In this document: piece after piece, positions 13,001 to 24,781 of the stretch
How positions within the stretch are numbered: position 1 is the first letter of the stretch
How the letters are laid out: each line of letters opens with the position of its first letter
NCBI GenBank assembly: GCA_013399305.1
Contig: VXAI01000009.1
Coordinates: 2,142,312-2,206,311, forward strand
DNA from: Rostratula benghalensis
Lineage: Eukaryota; Chordata; Aves; Charadriiformes; Rostratulidae
Length of the DNA: 64,000 bases
Direction of reading: 5' to 3'
The notes under the pieces: model-generated
Told to the model about the DNA's origin: nothing
The model's input: only the letters and a program-made list of their open reading frames with translations
Databases searched by the model: none
Translations under genes and position numbers: made by a program

Positions 13001-13334
13001 GTAGGTAGGTGGTGTGAGCAGGTGATGTATTCCTCTCTTGTAACACTACCATCACTTTTGTTGGGGAACTTTTTTAAAAACAAGAATAGGAGGGGGTAGT
13101 GCCCGTTGTTTTGGCCAGAATCCAATTTGGATAATTGCATTCTGCTTACCTAAAATTGTAATGGCATGTTTATGCTTCCCATCTCTGTAATGCCTGAGGA
13201 TCCTTTGCTTGAAACTTGCTGTTTAAATATGTTAAATATGAAGTTATTAGTTGAGTCATCAACATTAATTTCATTCTGTATTTCCATCAACAAAAAAAAA
13301 GGTTCTTATTAGGCAGTACAGACCCTTCATAATA

Positions 13335-13366
13335 ATATTATTTTAGTGGATCCACACTAATAATAT
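13335..13366. repeat. AT-rich near-palindrome with BamHI-type core
   Basis: The left arm (13335-13348) and right arm (13355-13366) are complementary over 12 bases with a 2-base bulge in the left arm. The centre contains the perfect palindrome GTGGATCCAC at 13346-13355. It lies in AT-rich sequence that continues with TAATATATT-type repeats to about 13390, so part of the outer symmetry may come simply from low complexity. Confidence 0.75.
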
Positions 13367-16300
13367 ATTTTAATATATTATTAATAAATTCAATGAAAAT
13401 ATCTGTTATGGCCTGGATTTCAGAGATGTGAATGGCCACTGCAGCTATTACTGCATGATAATCTGAAAATCAAGCCATTGTCATCTAGTAATTCAAAACC
13501 ATCATAAACTATCTTGGATTAGTGTGTTACAACTGCCCCACGTTTTTGGTTAACCTGCTTCTTAAATCACATATATCTCAATTTACTGAGGAAGTAGCAC
13601 TTAAACAAAGATCTTAATGGAATTTAATCCATTATATAATGTCTTGATCAAGATTGTTGATTGTAAATGTCTCTGGACTTCCAGGAAGGTATATGGAGCC
13701 AAGATCAGACTCACAGATTCGTTAGTTTGTATCTGATTTGAAAAGAAATCTTCATTTTGATGTGGGTGTATGGATGGAAATGCAAATGCAGATGTGGAAT
13801 TTGTAGGTAGGTTTAATACTGGCTTAAAACTTAGATCCAAAATTACAGACCAGTATATGGGTCTTAGGTTTAACGTGTCTCTCCAATGCATCCCATCAGG
13901 GGACTTGGATCAGCCAAGACTCATCTTCAGGCAGTAGGCTCAGGTGGGGAACCTCAATAAAATGCATTCTTCCAAAGAGTTTCTGTTGGCAGGCCATTTG
14001 CACACCCACTGAGTTTCTAAGTTCTCCAATAATTTGGGAAGTCTCTGCTGGGCTTCAGACCTATCTCAAAGTGTCTGGCAGACTTTGTGTTGTGTCCTGG
14101 GCAGTGACCCTGTTCCTGCAGGTGAAGCTTGGCTGGTGCACAGCGTAGCCCCTCTCTTGCTGCCCAGAGAGACTCTCCTCTCACATCTCTTTCCCTGTGG
14201 GGTTGGGACTATGCAGAGGCAGTGGTTTGCATCCCTCTCTGAGGGTGGGTGAGTTGCAGGGTGGGCACTGCTCTTCCCACTCCCTTTGCAGACTTTCAGC
14301 CTCCTCGCGCTGGCTGAGATTCAGGCAGTTGGAAAAGCAATCTGCATAAAAGAGTGAGGAAGCCTTTTTAAACCTGTCATCCTCATTCATCGATCAAAGA
14401 TTATGATCCTACTTTCTCATTGTTTTATGGAGAGCATTTGTTTGTTTACTACTTTGGCAGCTATCGGTACATAAGCAATGCATATACTATAAATATACCC
14501 ATTATCCGAGGGCCCAGATCTGCGAGCGCTGCCAGGCACAGCGTTTGCTGCCACAAAGTTGATAAAAGTACTCAAACAATAAGCGCTGGGCTCCACAGGG
14601 TATTCATATTCCCATCTTTCTTCAGCATGAAACACAAAAAGATGAAATCTGTCCTACCCAGACACCTAAGAGAGGCCAGACATCCACTGCTGAAACGTGT
14701 TGGTGGAGGACCAGTGGGTGGAAGGCAGCATCAAGCAAGGGCATGGAGATGCAGCTCGGTGCGGGCATTGACACAATGTGGTGGGTGGCATGGGAAGGGG
14801 CCAGAGGAGAAGTCAGTGCCCTGCATCAGAAAATGGATTGCGGGGAACATGCAAACAGCTGCAGCAAAGCTCAGAAAGAAGGCAAGGAAGAAAAGAGATT
14901 GGTGAGGAAATGCCTGCAGAGTCAGGTGAAACAGGGTGTTAGTGCTGGCCAAAGGAGGAGGGCATTGTGGTGAGGGAGAGAGGAGACAGTGGGAGAAGGG
15001 CAAGAACATCCAGTTCTTTTGCTTTTGGAGGTCCATGCCCTGTGTGTGGTAGTGTGGAATAAAGGGTCCTTGCTAAGTGGTGGGCACAGTAGTTACACCT
15101 CTTTAATGGTCCCCCTCCACTGCCAAGGCCAGTGCTGAATCCTTTGAAACCATTAAAAAACTTAGTTCTTTTTCATGCTTTGTGTACTTTGTCAGAGGGA
15201 TTTTTCAAATGGAGATTTTGTTGCATGAAGGAATAAAATCATGCATTGTGGCCACAAAGATTAGTAGTTAGACCTGTTTATGCATACAGCCATCCAACCA
15301 CTGTTATTTGCATCCATATAAACAGAAGCTATGCTAGGGTCTGGCTGAAAATCAAACCCATTGTGAGCTGCCTAGGAGGCTTCAGCAGATGGGAGCCATA
15401 TAAATAAAATGTCGTGGTGTTATTAACTGGCCTAGCAGTTCCCTGCATTTCTAACAATGATTATTTGGAATGACATGATTACTGTCCTATCTTGAAGGAT
15501 GAGTTTATCTTATCTACTGGACTGAGACATTTAAAAGCAAAATGCACAGTCCTTCCTCTTCAGGGGCAATGATGCTTTGAACCCCATTGTTTCCCGCAAT
15601 GTATGAAAAAGGGAACTACTGCACAGGCTGGATTAACTTCAGTGCCAATTACATTAGCAAATTCATGTTACAACTCTGTAAAGCTGCTTTAATTTACCTC
15701 CATCCTAGTTCAGCACCTACTTTCTCACTCCTAGACCAAATAACGATGGACTATGCTTTGCTATTTTGAGATAAGGATATAGATAATTTCAAACACAGGG
15801 AACTGTAGTTGACAGTGATGTGTCTGGCTCTTACAGCAACATTATGTCCTACATCAGAATAAAATAAAGACTCTTACACACCATACACCAATACTTATTT
15901 GTGGGAAAACCAAGTTGCTCATATGCACATGAACTCAGTGAGCAGAGATAAATAATTGAGTTTCCTCAGTGTGACCCATGTTTCCTGGCCAGCATTAAAA
16001 TCCCCACTTAGGAAATACCTCACAGGCTCTTCCTGGAGTGGTGACCAGCCCTTTAATTTGGAGAGGGACAACCACCCATGCCTCCTAAATGTGTGTTTTC
16101 AGTTCTCTCATGTATGGCAACTCCCTCTCCTTCAGTTCAGTTTTCATGTGTTTTCCCCAGGCTTTCTCTTTCTTATTCACAAGGTAGTTGTTGCTCTTCA
16201 CATTCCTCTCTCCACCCCACTAGCAGGAATGAAAGCAGTTTTCTAGTTTTTTAACCTGTTTTATTGCCTGGGCATGGTTGCTCTCTGCACTCTGTTTTCA

Positions 16301-17321
16301 TTTTTTCCCAAAGGCGATGCTTCCCAACCCTGATGAGATCCTGTTCATGCCAGGTGGCTGCCGCCCAGCTCTGCCATTTCAGCAGCTGAATTGCCTTTCT
16401 GGAAGATTTCACAGTTCACTTTTGTTGAGAGAATTGCTTTGTCAAAATACAGATTGAGAAAGTGAGATATAAATTCTAACTACAGTAGCAGGCTGCAGAG
16501 GGAGACCAGTGTTGGACCCAAGTTACTTTTACCCTGGTGTTGCTGGTTCTCAGAGGTGGCTGTTGCTATGGCTGAAAGTGTAGTTCTCCTACTTTTACAG
16601 ATGCCTCATTTTGATGGGTAAAGTTAGACAATAACTGGGTAACACAGGTGTGTTCCCTTGTGATGGCTATGAAGTAAATGATGGCAACACATGAGCTCAG
16701 GGAGAAGACATGACTAGAGGTGGGCAAGGAAGGTGTCACCTCCAGGAGAGACACCTTGGGCTCTGCTCTTCCTGTGTCGTCTTCTGGAGCCAATATCAGA
16801 TGGAAGGAAAAATCCTACCAGCTTCTGAAACACTGCCCTATCAGCCTAGTACTGAACTTCATACGGTCATCTCTGCATACTCTTCTTGTATTTGCATGTG
16901 CCTTTCTCATGGTGCTTAATGTATAGAGATCAGATGCTAGGGGAGTTGGTGCATAGGGATTGTGGAAGAGGACCCAAACTTGGGTAAGGCTGTGCTTCAG
17001 TTGTCACATCCTTTAGCCTGCAGCTTGATTGGGTTTTATCCTTTTTCCAAGAACACCTCAGAAATACAGCCAAAAAGACTAGTGCTTCACTGCTAATAAG
17101 AAAGCGGAGATGACTCACTACTACTAAAGGTGAGTTATATGGAGTAATTAGATTTTACTGGATCTGTTTATGAGTTACTTTCCCAGACACAGAGATATTA
17201 AAGCTCATCCTCACAGCCCTGCCTGCCATCCCCTCCAAGGCTGCAGTAGCCCAGCCTGTCACACGGTTAGCATTGCCACTGGCCTTGGTGCATGCATCCC
17301 CTGCATGAGCACACACAAGCG
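13367..17321. other. Non-coding unique sequence
   Basis: No gene or transposon was recognised. The CpG-retaining patch at 14.30-14.59 kb is listed separately. A frame of 161 codons (14420-14905, plus) starts at TTG, has no recognisable domain, and runs out of the CpG patch into ordinary sequence. It is judged chance. A consensus donor-like sequence AAG then GTGAGT lies at 17127-17135. Confidence 0.65.
14297..14590. promoter_or_regulatory. CpG-retaining patch, candidate conserved element
   Basis: CpGs appear in CTCGCGCTGG, CATCGATCAAAG, TATCGGTAC, ATCCGAGG and a group around 14520-14590 (TGCGAGCGCTGCC, CAGCGTTTG, AAGCGCTGG). The ATCAAAG at about 14392-14398 matches the core bound by TCF/LEF factors. 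This is a motif-level observation only. No repeat was seen here. The regulatory call is inference. Confidence 0.3.
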
Positions 17322-17335
17322 CACACACACACACA
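17322..17335. repeat. Short CA repeat
   Basis: Seven CA units preceded by interrupted CA-rich sequence from 17311. Ordinary microsatellite seed. Confidence 0.85.
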
Positions 17336-20300
17336 GGGACTACTAAGGTGAAGAATATTTTTATGACATTATTTTTATGATAATCTATTTCAATGGTTAA
17401 TTTAGTTTAGGGCACTGATTTATAACAAGTTTATAGATCTTTTTTACTATTCTTTGTTGAATTATAGAGGTGGCATGTGTGAAATGGAAGTACTTGGCCT
17501 ATTGTTCTGCTTCTCACGCAACCAGTATAGTTGAGACAATAAAAAGATCTATAAAATTAATATATACAGAGAGAAAGGGACAGAGACAGAGAGAATATGT
17601 AATGCTCTGGAGTCTGATATCACATTTATCTCTCCCAGAGAGGTTAAGACTCTGAATTTACATTTGGAAATACCAAAAAGATCTTACCCTCTTGTCTGGA
17701 GAGAAATTACTTCTAAGCATCTGGGCTATCATCTCCTTTATTTATAAAACCAATTTTCACTGTGTAATTTTTTTGTATTTTTTTAGGCTAGAACCATATC
17801 ACTTTGCTAACAGCTTGGAACTAGGCCATCTATCGCTGAGAGCTTGCTGGCCTGGAATTTTTAGGCAGGCTTTTATGGAAACGTAACTACACCAAGATTT
17901 CAACTCCCCAATATATTTTTAAATGCAAGTACATAATATCATATTTAAATGAAGATGCATATGAACACACACACATTGTAATAGACAAATATTTATACAT
18001 CTCTCAACAAAGCCATTATATACTCACACATATTAAATGTGATAATAGCATTTTTATCTTACCTGTGCTAAACTGTGTTCAGTGTATACTAACTACACAC
18101 AGATGAATTCAACTCCCTGTTCTACTTCCACCGAGGCTTTTCCACGCCATTGAGAACTGATGTATTTAAGGTCTGGTATCTCAGGCTATTTTAAGACTTA
18201 CTGATTTTCCCTTCACACTTTTAATAAAGCAGTATTTGCTAGTAGCCTTTCTTCCATCTGTAGCTGTATGACTAGGAAATAGGGGAATTTTTACCTAATT
18301 TTTCATTAGAATTTTCCTTATCTGTTAACCTGCATGATATTCTAAGGAGATGAAAATGCGCATAAAAGACACACAAAGCAGTATGAGTTCTGTGTTTTGT
18401 ATCATTAATGCAGTTCCTTTGAATGACTTGCTTTGCTCTTGTACCAACAGCAATAGCAGTGCTCTTTTTCTTCCTTGGTCAGAGTTATACTAAGATAATT
18501 CTTAATTAAGGTTTAACAAAACCTCGCAATGAAATATGAGCAAGGTAATTAATCCATATTAAAATGGTGGAGTCACTTCTGAGGCATGGTATCTTGTCCA
18601 AGATGCACAAATCTCTTAGCTCTCCAATGATATATTTGCAAACTGCTGCTATTTTAAACTCTCCTCTTTCCCCAGTCTCTCCTCTCTGATTAGTTATCTG
18701 TATGTTAAATTGGGTAAACAAATAGGTAGAGGGTAGATAATTGTGAAGGTGGTTGGTGCCTTATCCTTTCATGTGCATAAAGGACAGCAACCTTCTTTAA
18801 TAAACCTATTCATGTACCATCATTTCTTCTGCAGAGTATAAATATATGGTAATATGAGGTCTGTCTTCTTGTCACAACACGTCACCACTTCTATTTGCAC
18901 AAAACAGAATAAAAATACCAAATATAATATTTCAGTCAAATGGAAAGAAAATTCCTGGTTTCTAGTGTCAGACAGAGAAGGCAGAACAATGACTTGAATA
19001 GAATTGCAGTTTATCTCATTAGGTGTTAAAGAAAACCAATTTATTTCATAAACTGCAAGTCATTTAAAGGTTTCAACAGTTTTAATGAAGTTTAACCATT
19101 CTGTGTTAGATATTTTCTTCATTTGGCATATCCGTCATCCTGTGCAACAGAACCCAGGGTTGTCCACACAGCAGGGTAGTCCAGGTTGAAGATTACTGAC
19201 ACTGGGAAATGCCCAATGACATTAAAAATGATTTCATATTAATAAACAATCTCCTGGAGATTTTCCTCTCCAGAAACATAAATAATAATCCTGCAAGATC
19301 TGGCAAAGCCAAACAGTCGGAGAAAAAACAAATAACAGAATCTGGCTTAGTGCCCGGCAAATTATTGAAGACTATTATTTGGTAATAAAAAAGGAAATAC
19401 ACTTGGGCTCCACATCATACAAAGGTACAGATAAGAACAGTCAGCTATGGATTTTGGGAGGGGGTTGTGTTATTAGCTAACAGTTCTGTAAAGATATTCA
19501 CCAAGATGAGTACCAATGCAGACAAATAGAGGTAATGGTGATATGTCAGAATTTCCTAATACTTTTTTAGTCAAAGTCAACACATTATTTCCATCAGATA
19601 TTGACTTTCAAATATTTCTATGGGTACTATGATAGACTCCAGACAAAAGTAAGGCTATATTCAGGAATACAAAGATTTGTTAGAGGGTTAGTGCCTGCAG
19701 ATAGCCTCATACAGGGACAAAAAGGCTTAGATAGTCTTTGTCTGGATCATTTAATTTTATTTGCAAACACATGCCAACAGAACAACTGTGGCTTACTTTC
19801 TGAACATGTTGTGTCCCATCCATTTAAGAAAAAGTTTTTATTTTAGAAGCTGCTAGTTGTTGGGATGCAAAGAACTGCATTCACATCACCTAAGGATATA
19901 GTTTCTCCTGGATTCTGTTAGCAATTGCTTTATAGCCAGCTCCTATCAAATTACATCCTCTGGTAAGGCTGCTAATACCTGCCAGCTGATAGCCAGAAAT
20001 TAAAGAATACAGAACTAATTAGTTAAATGCCCCATCCAATTAATAGGTTTGTTGACCTTGCATTAGGGTATTATAGGGGTGCAAATGGATGGAAGCTTGG
20101 TAGGATCACTGAATTATCACAAGGCTGGAGAGCTTACCAACCCTAGTGCCTGTAGGAAGTAACATCCTTCTGGACAGAGAAAGGATAGAGTCTGAGCTTT
20201 GTGTGTCTCTGGTGAAGTAGAGATGAGGTCCTACAAGTTTGTGAAGCATTGATGTGAGCTAAACTTTCAAGAGTGCTCTAGACTTAATACATATGCCTCC

Positions 20301-23300
20301 AGTTGCAGTGAGGATCTGTAGGTTTGTATTGGGGATATGTACTTTGGAAGCTGGGTTGCTTATGTGTTTACTGAGCCCACTCACCACAGGAATGGAACTC
20401 TAAACTCTGCCTTGATTCAACTGTTTGAAGGAGTCATCGGGGAAGATGGATAAGCTCAGTGTCAGTTGAAATCTTCAAACTAAGGTGAGTCTTTATAAAT
20501 GATACATATTTGTCTTTCACCTCTTGCTTTTGTACTTTTTTGTTTCTGAAAGTGGTGGAAACTATTATTTTTCCCTTGGTAGCAAAAGCTTTTGTATGTG
20601 CACTAGGAGGAAGATAGAGAAAAAAAAAAAAGAATTGGTTTCCCTCTATTAAGGAAAATTGATTAAAGATATCTATTATGTCTGAAGAGCACTTGTTTGA
20701 GCCCTTTTTAGCCAGTTCGTCTTGTAAAGAGCTTGATCTACAGGGAAGCAGACAAATCTTAATCAACTGTCCTCTGCAAACCCTTTGCAGAGGGTAAAAG
20801 GTTACAGTTATTTTCACTTCGCTTCTGGCACCCGCCCTCTACTGCCTTTGGTGTGGTGTGGAAGGTAGCTGCCTCTCTCACCTGTGCCTTACCCAGCCAT
20901 GATAAGATCAGCTAAAAGCCTTCCCTCTGGCTAGGACAGGACCTTATTTCATTTAGAGTCCGTCAACCGCATGATGCCTAATTGTGTACTATGATAATGA
21001 ATGCTGTGAGCTAATAATCACTGTCCACTTAGGTAGAAAACCACATATTGCTCATGCCTATCTGAGTTACATTGGAGGTTTCCTTTTCTCGCCTGTTGCA
21101 ACTTCTCTTTCTGGTAACAGATAGAAGTATCTTTCAGGGTGGATGAATGGTGCCCACAGCATGTTTCTTCCACACAGACAGTCTTTGCAGATTAAATTCT
21201 TGCCCGTTGTCTGAAATTTCTCCATGCTCTTCTCTGTAGAATTCTTTGCAGGAGCCTGTTGACGATAACTTTGGGTCTGTAAGGGGCAAATAATGTGAAT
21301 CACGTTTCTAATGAGCAATAATTACAGGTTTAAATAGCTGGCACAATCAGTGTTCAGTGATTTCATTATTAGATGGCACCGTAATTTATGCTAATCCTGA
21401 TAACGGTTCCGGATGAGAGAGGTCCAGACATAGGCGATTGCACTGCAATTATTTACACCCTCTATTTCTGAAACAATAGATATGGTAATTTGGAAATCAG
21501 ATGACTGTGATTTCATTTATTCTGGTAGGAAACACATGTAACAAGTTGTGTCAACAACTATAAAATTAAATAGGATTATTTGATTTCCAATTCTAGGTTT
21601 ATTCCTTCTTAGCTTTCTCTGCCCTAAAAGATCCACTAATCACAGGAAGTCACAAGAGGAGCAAAGGGAGGTTTTTTAGTGGAGACCTGGGCTTCTTTGT
21701 TTTTCTGCCCTTTTGTAAAGCTTGTGTTTGGCTACAGGTTCTCAGTGCAAGAAAAAGTTGGGGGTGAATTTAATGAGTCTGGTTTTGTTGAGCTACCAGC
21801 TTTGTAATTACTGCAAACAAAGCCAAACCTCTCAACATTCTCCAACCATTCTTAAGTGACGGGGGTACCCAGTTGCACCTTTTAGCTTCACCGGGCTCTT
21901 GTGCAAGTAAAGCATGGGTAAACTGTGAATTTTCAAATTAAAGCATGCTAGTCTGGTGGGTGGCAGAGTATCCTGCCAGCTCTGTTGATGGAGGTTGCTG
22001 TGGCAGACTAGTGCTTGTGGGGAACATTCAAAGATGGCCCTGTCAATAATGGTTGGTGTTTCCTGGTGGCTTTCAGCTGGGGACTTGCATTGAGTGAGCT
22101 GTGTTATTCCCATCTGGAGGGCCACTTATGACAAGGCATACCCCTGACTGCGAAGTCACACCCCTCCACCCAAGCGTAGACCTGAGAAGATAACTAGTGT
22201 GCTAAACAGCCAAGTTATCAATAGAAATCTTAGATGGTGAAAATGTGTTAACAAACCCCAGTCAGCCTCCTGAAGCTAAAGTGCCAGGGCCCATCTCTAC
22301 AACCTTATCTGCCTGTCTGTTGTCTTACAAACTGATGCCAATGGAAGCTGCCTCCCTCTTCTCCAGATTGACACTGATGCTAATCATTCCCACAGTCACA
22401 TAGTTCTGCTAGACCCACAGCAGAGTGTATACCACAGATGTTTAGAGGGAAAAGAAATGGAGGCTGGAGTGTTTTCAGTTCGCAGAAGACTAGGAAAGCA
22501 TTTAGCAGGAGCACTTGCACTTGAATCTCAGGTTCATTCCTCAGGTTCTCTGTCATGCCAAACAAGTCAATTAGACTGTTTATGTGTTTAATGTTAAGGC
22601 CATCCTACGTGCTTTGTTGAACTGGAAGATCAGGTCTCTGGTGTGACTAAGTGTGGTAATAGTCTGTTGACTGTTAGAAGTTCCTGGAACAATCAGAACT
22701 CTAGGGGCTCTGCCAAAATATTATTCACTGTAATTATGACAATGAACATTACTAAAATCCCATTCACTCTACCTCTTTTCCATTCTTCCTCTGGTGAACT
22801 TGTACAGTCTTTCATAAATAGCAGTCTCACACTTGGAATTTTCTGTTGCTGTTAGTGGGAATAGATGTGCATGTTCTAGGAAAGGGTTTTTATATTTTTT
22901 TTCCCCCCAAAACGTGGTCTGGACACTAACGACCAGTGTATATTTATTGTATTTCCTTTCTTTGATTGCTGAGACTTTCCTGCAGTATCTACACTGGAGG
23001 GGGTAAAAGCAGGCATGCAAATAGCATAGCTATGCATGAAAGCGATGCAACGAGTGCTGAAGAGCTGAAGAGCTCATCAATTTGTAAGATTTGTATCCTG
23101 ATGCATTCTAACTAGTGTCCACCACCAGGTCTGTCCAGTGAAGCTCCTGGAGTGCTGGGAATTGGCTTGATGAAAGTTGGTTTTCTGTAACTGCCAACTC
23201 CCAGTAGAAAGGATGGGAAATTACTACTGAACAGGATACTACAAAGTACACATTTGAGAGTGGACAACCAGGGAGGCTTGGAAAATCATAGCTAGAGGCT

Positions 23301-24761
23301 TTGGTAAACCTTATCTTAACTGCCCAAGTTGTTTAAGCTGAGATCTTGTGTAAGAGAGGCTGTCATTGTATCGTCTGCTGGGATTTCTGAGAATAGCCAT
23401 TCTTTGTGATATATAATTTTCAATTCCTGATCATAATCTGACCTGGAAGGACACAAGCAGAAAAACTGCAAATCAGACAAAAAGGTGAAGCCTCTTACCC
23501 TAGCTTTTTAGGTCTGCCAACTTCATCCTTTTGAAGTTTTGGACAGGTGAATATCCAGGTTAAGTCCCTCTTTAGACGAATAAATTTGTCTCTGTATATA
23601 GTAGAAATATAAGTAGCTGGAGGAGGAAACCTGACTCTGTTGTGTACAGTGTGTTGTCAATGTTGGGATGGTACCTGTCAAAGGTGGACTTCAATGTAAG
23701 CAACTTGCCTTTGGCTTTGTATACAAACCCATTAATGTACCAGCTTTGACTTGTACGGTATCTAACTATGTTTAGAAAAGGAACACTCTGGTGTCTTTAT
23801 CCCTTCTAGGAAAATTGCTTCATTTACAAGCTTATTTTATAAATACGGAAGTTAATTCCACAGAGCTGCATCTTCACTTCATAGGAAAATACTCTGTGTT
23901 TATCTTCTGAAACCAGTGGACGTAAAAAACTCCGTGTCGGAAACCTGCAGCATGCAACTTTGAGCTTTTGTCATCTTTAAGATAAACAAAGATCTAACTG
24001 GAGGAAACATCTCCTCTGGATGGAGTCCATTCTGGAGTTGTTTTCTGTGGAAATTACAAATTGCTTTGTTGCTGTAAAATATAAACAATTTTTCAAAATG
24101 CTGGTGTTGAGCTATTGATATTTAAGATCACCTCATTAATCATCTTGCGGAATAACGAAGTCATCTAAGTTCACAGAGTGGCTTCCTAAAGTGGATAATA
24201 ATAAATAGCAGAGAAGAAATAACATTTAAAAATACAGTGTTAGCGAACCTTTGGCTGCGAGTAAAGATTGATTTGAAAGAACTAGGTACATCATAAAAAG
24301 GGTTCATGATGTTGGGGAAATGATGTGGTCAAGGGTCAGTGTGGGGAGCAGAAAGGAAACTGTGTGAGTGCAAGTGGTGGCAAATGTCAGCAGAAAAATA
24401 TATGCTAAAACGCCAGTAGTAGATTATTTTATTTTTGTATGCATTTGGAGAACCAAGATGAAAAGCAGGATTAGGATGGCGTCTTACAGTTGAGAGTAAA
24501 AAATACGAAAAGCAAACGATTTCCTTAGAAGAAAAGCTACAAATCTGACCCTTGCTGTCTCTGTGATTTATGTGAACTCTGGCAGGAAAGAGCTGCAGAA
24601 GAAAAGCAGCTCAAGGAGATCTAAGCTTGCTCAAGCTGAAGGAGCCAAAGCAGTTGCCAGGGCTAGAAAGAAGAGCTGGTCTCACCCACAGTGAAGCACA
24701 GGAGATAATCAAAAAGCATACAGAGATGTGGTGGGGAGGATTAGTGGGGTGTGGTTTTTTG
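17336..24761. other. Non-coding unique sequence
   Basis: No gene, RNA gene or transposon was recognised. The sequence is AT-rich at 17.9-18.1 kb and again around 19.5-20.0 kb. A consensus donor-like AAG then GTGAGT lies at 20482-20490. The patch at 20.96-21.46 kb is listed separately. The segment 24080-24270 is repeat-free, retains CpGs (TTGCGG, AACGAAG, TAGCGAACC, TGCGAG) and has several ATTA/TAAT cores, so it is a weaker regulatory candidate. Confidence 0.65.
20958..21460. promoter_or_regulatory. CpG-retaining, homeodomain-core-rich patch
   Basis: CpGs are spaced through the stretch (GTCCGTCAACCGCATG near 20960, then CCCGTTG, GACGATAAC, TCACGTTTC, CACCGTAAT, AACGGTTCCGGATG and GGCGATTG up to 21440). 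TAAT/ATTA cores lie among them (CTAATAATCACTG, GAGCAATAATTACAGG). The combination of AT-rich factor sites, retained CpG and absence of repeats is what one sees in deeply conserved vertebrate non-coding elements. Conservation itself was not tested. Confidence 0.35.
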
Positions 24762-24781
24762 TTTTTTTTTTTTTTTTTTTT
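24762..24781. repeat. T homopolymer (20)
   Basis: Uninterrupted run of 20 T, preceded by a further six T and one G. No retrocopy was recognised on the adjoining downstream side. Confidence 0.9.

Larger units (their letters stand above)
8679..13334. other. Non-coding unique sequence
   Basis: Contains the longest stop-free frame in the window (8819-9376, plus). It opens at GTG and has no ATG until codon 162 (9302), so a eukaryotic start would leave only about 24 residues. Its composition is biased toward Pro, Ser and Leu across a pyrimidine tract (8969-8995), and no domain is visible. It is judged non-coding. The part 9.54-10.02 kb keeps many CpGs and is listed separately. Nothing else was recognised. 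Confidence 0.65.

Noticed and set aside
14420..14905. 161-codon frame, plus strand
   Set aside because: It starts at TTG, has no recognisable domain, shows basic low-complexity sequence at its C-terminus, and is overlapped by antisense frames.
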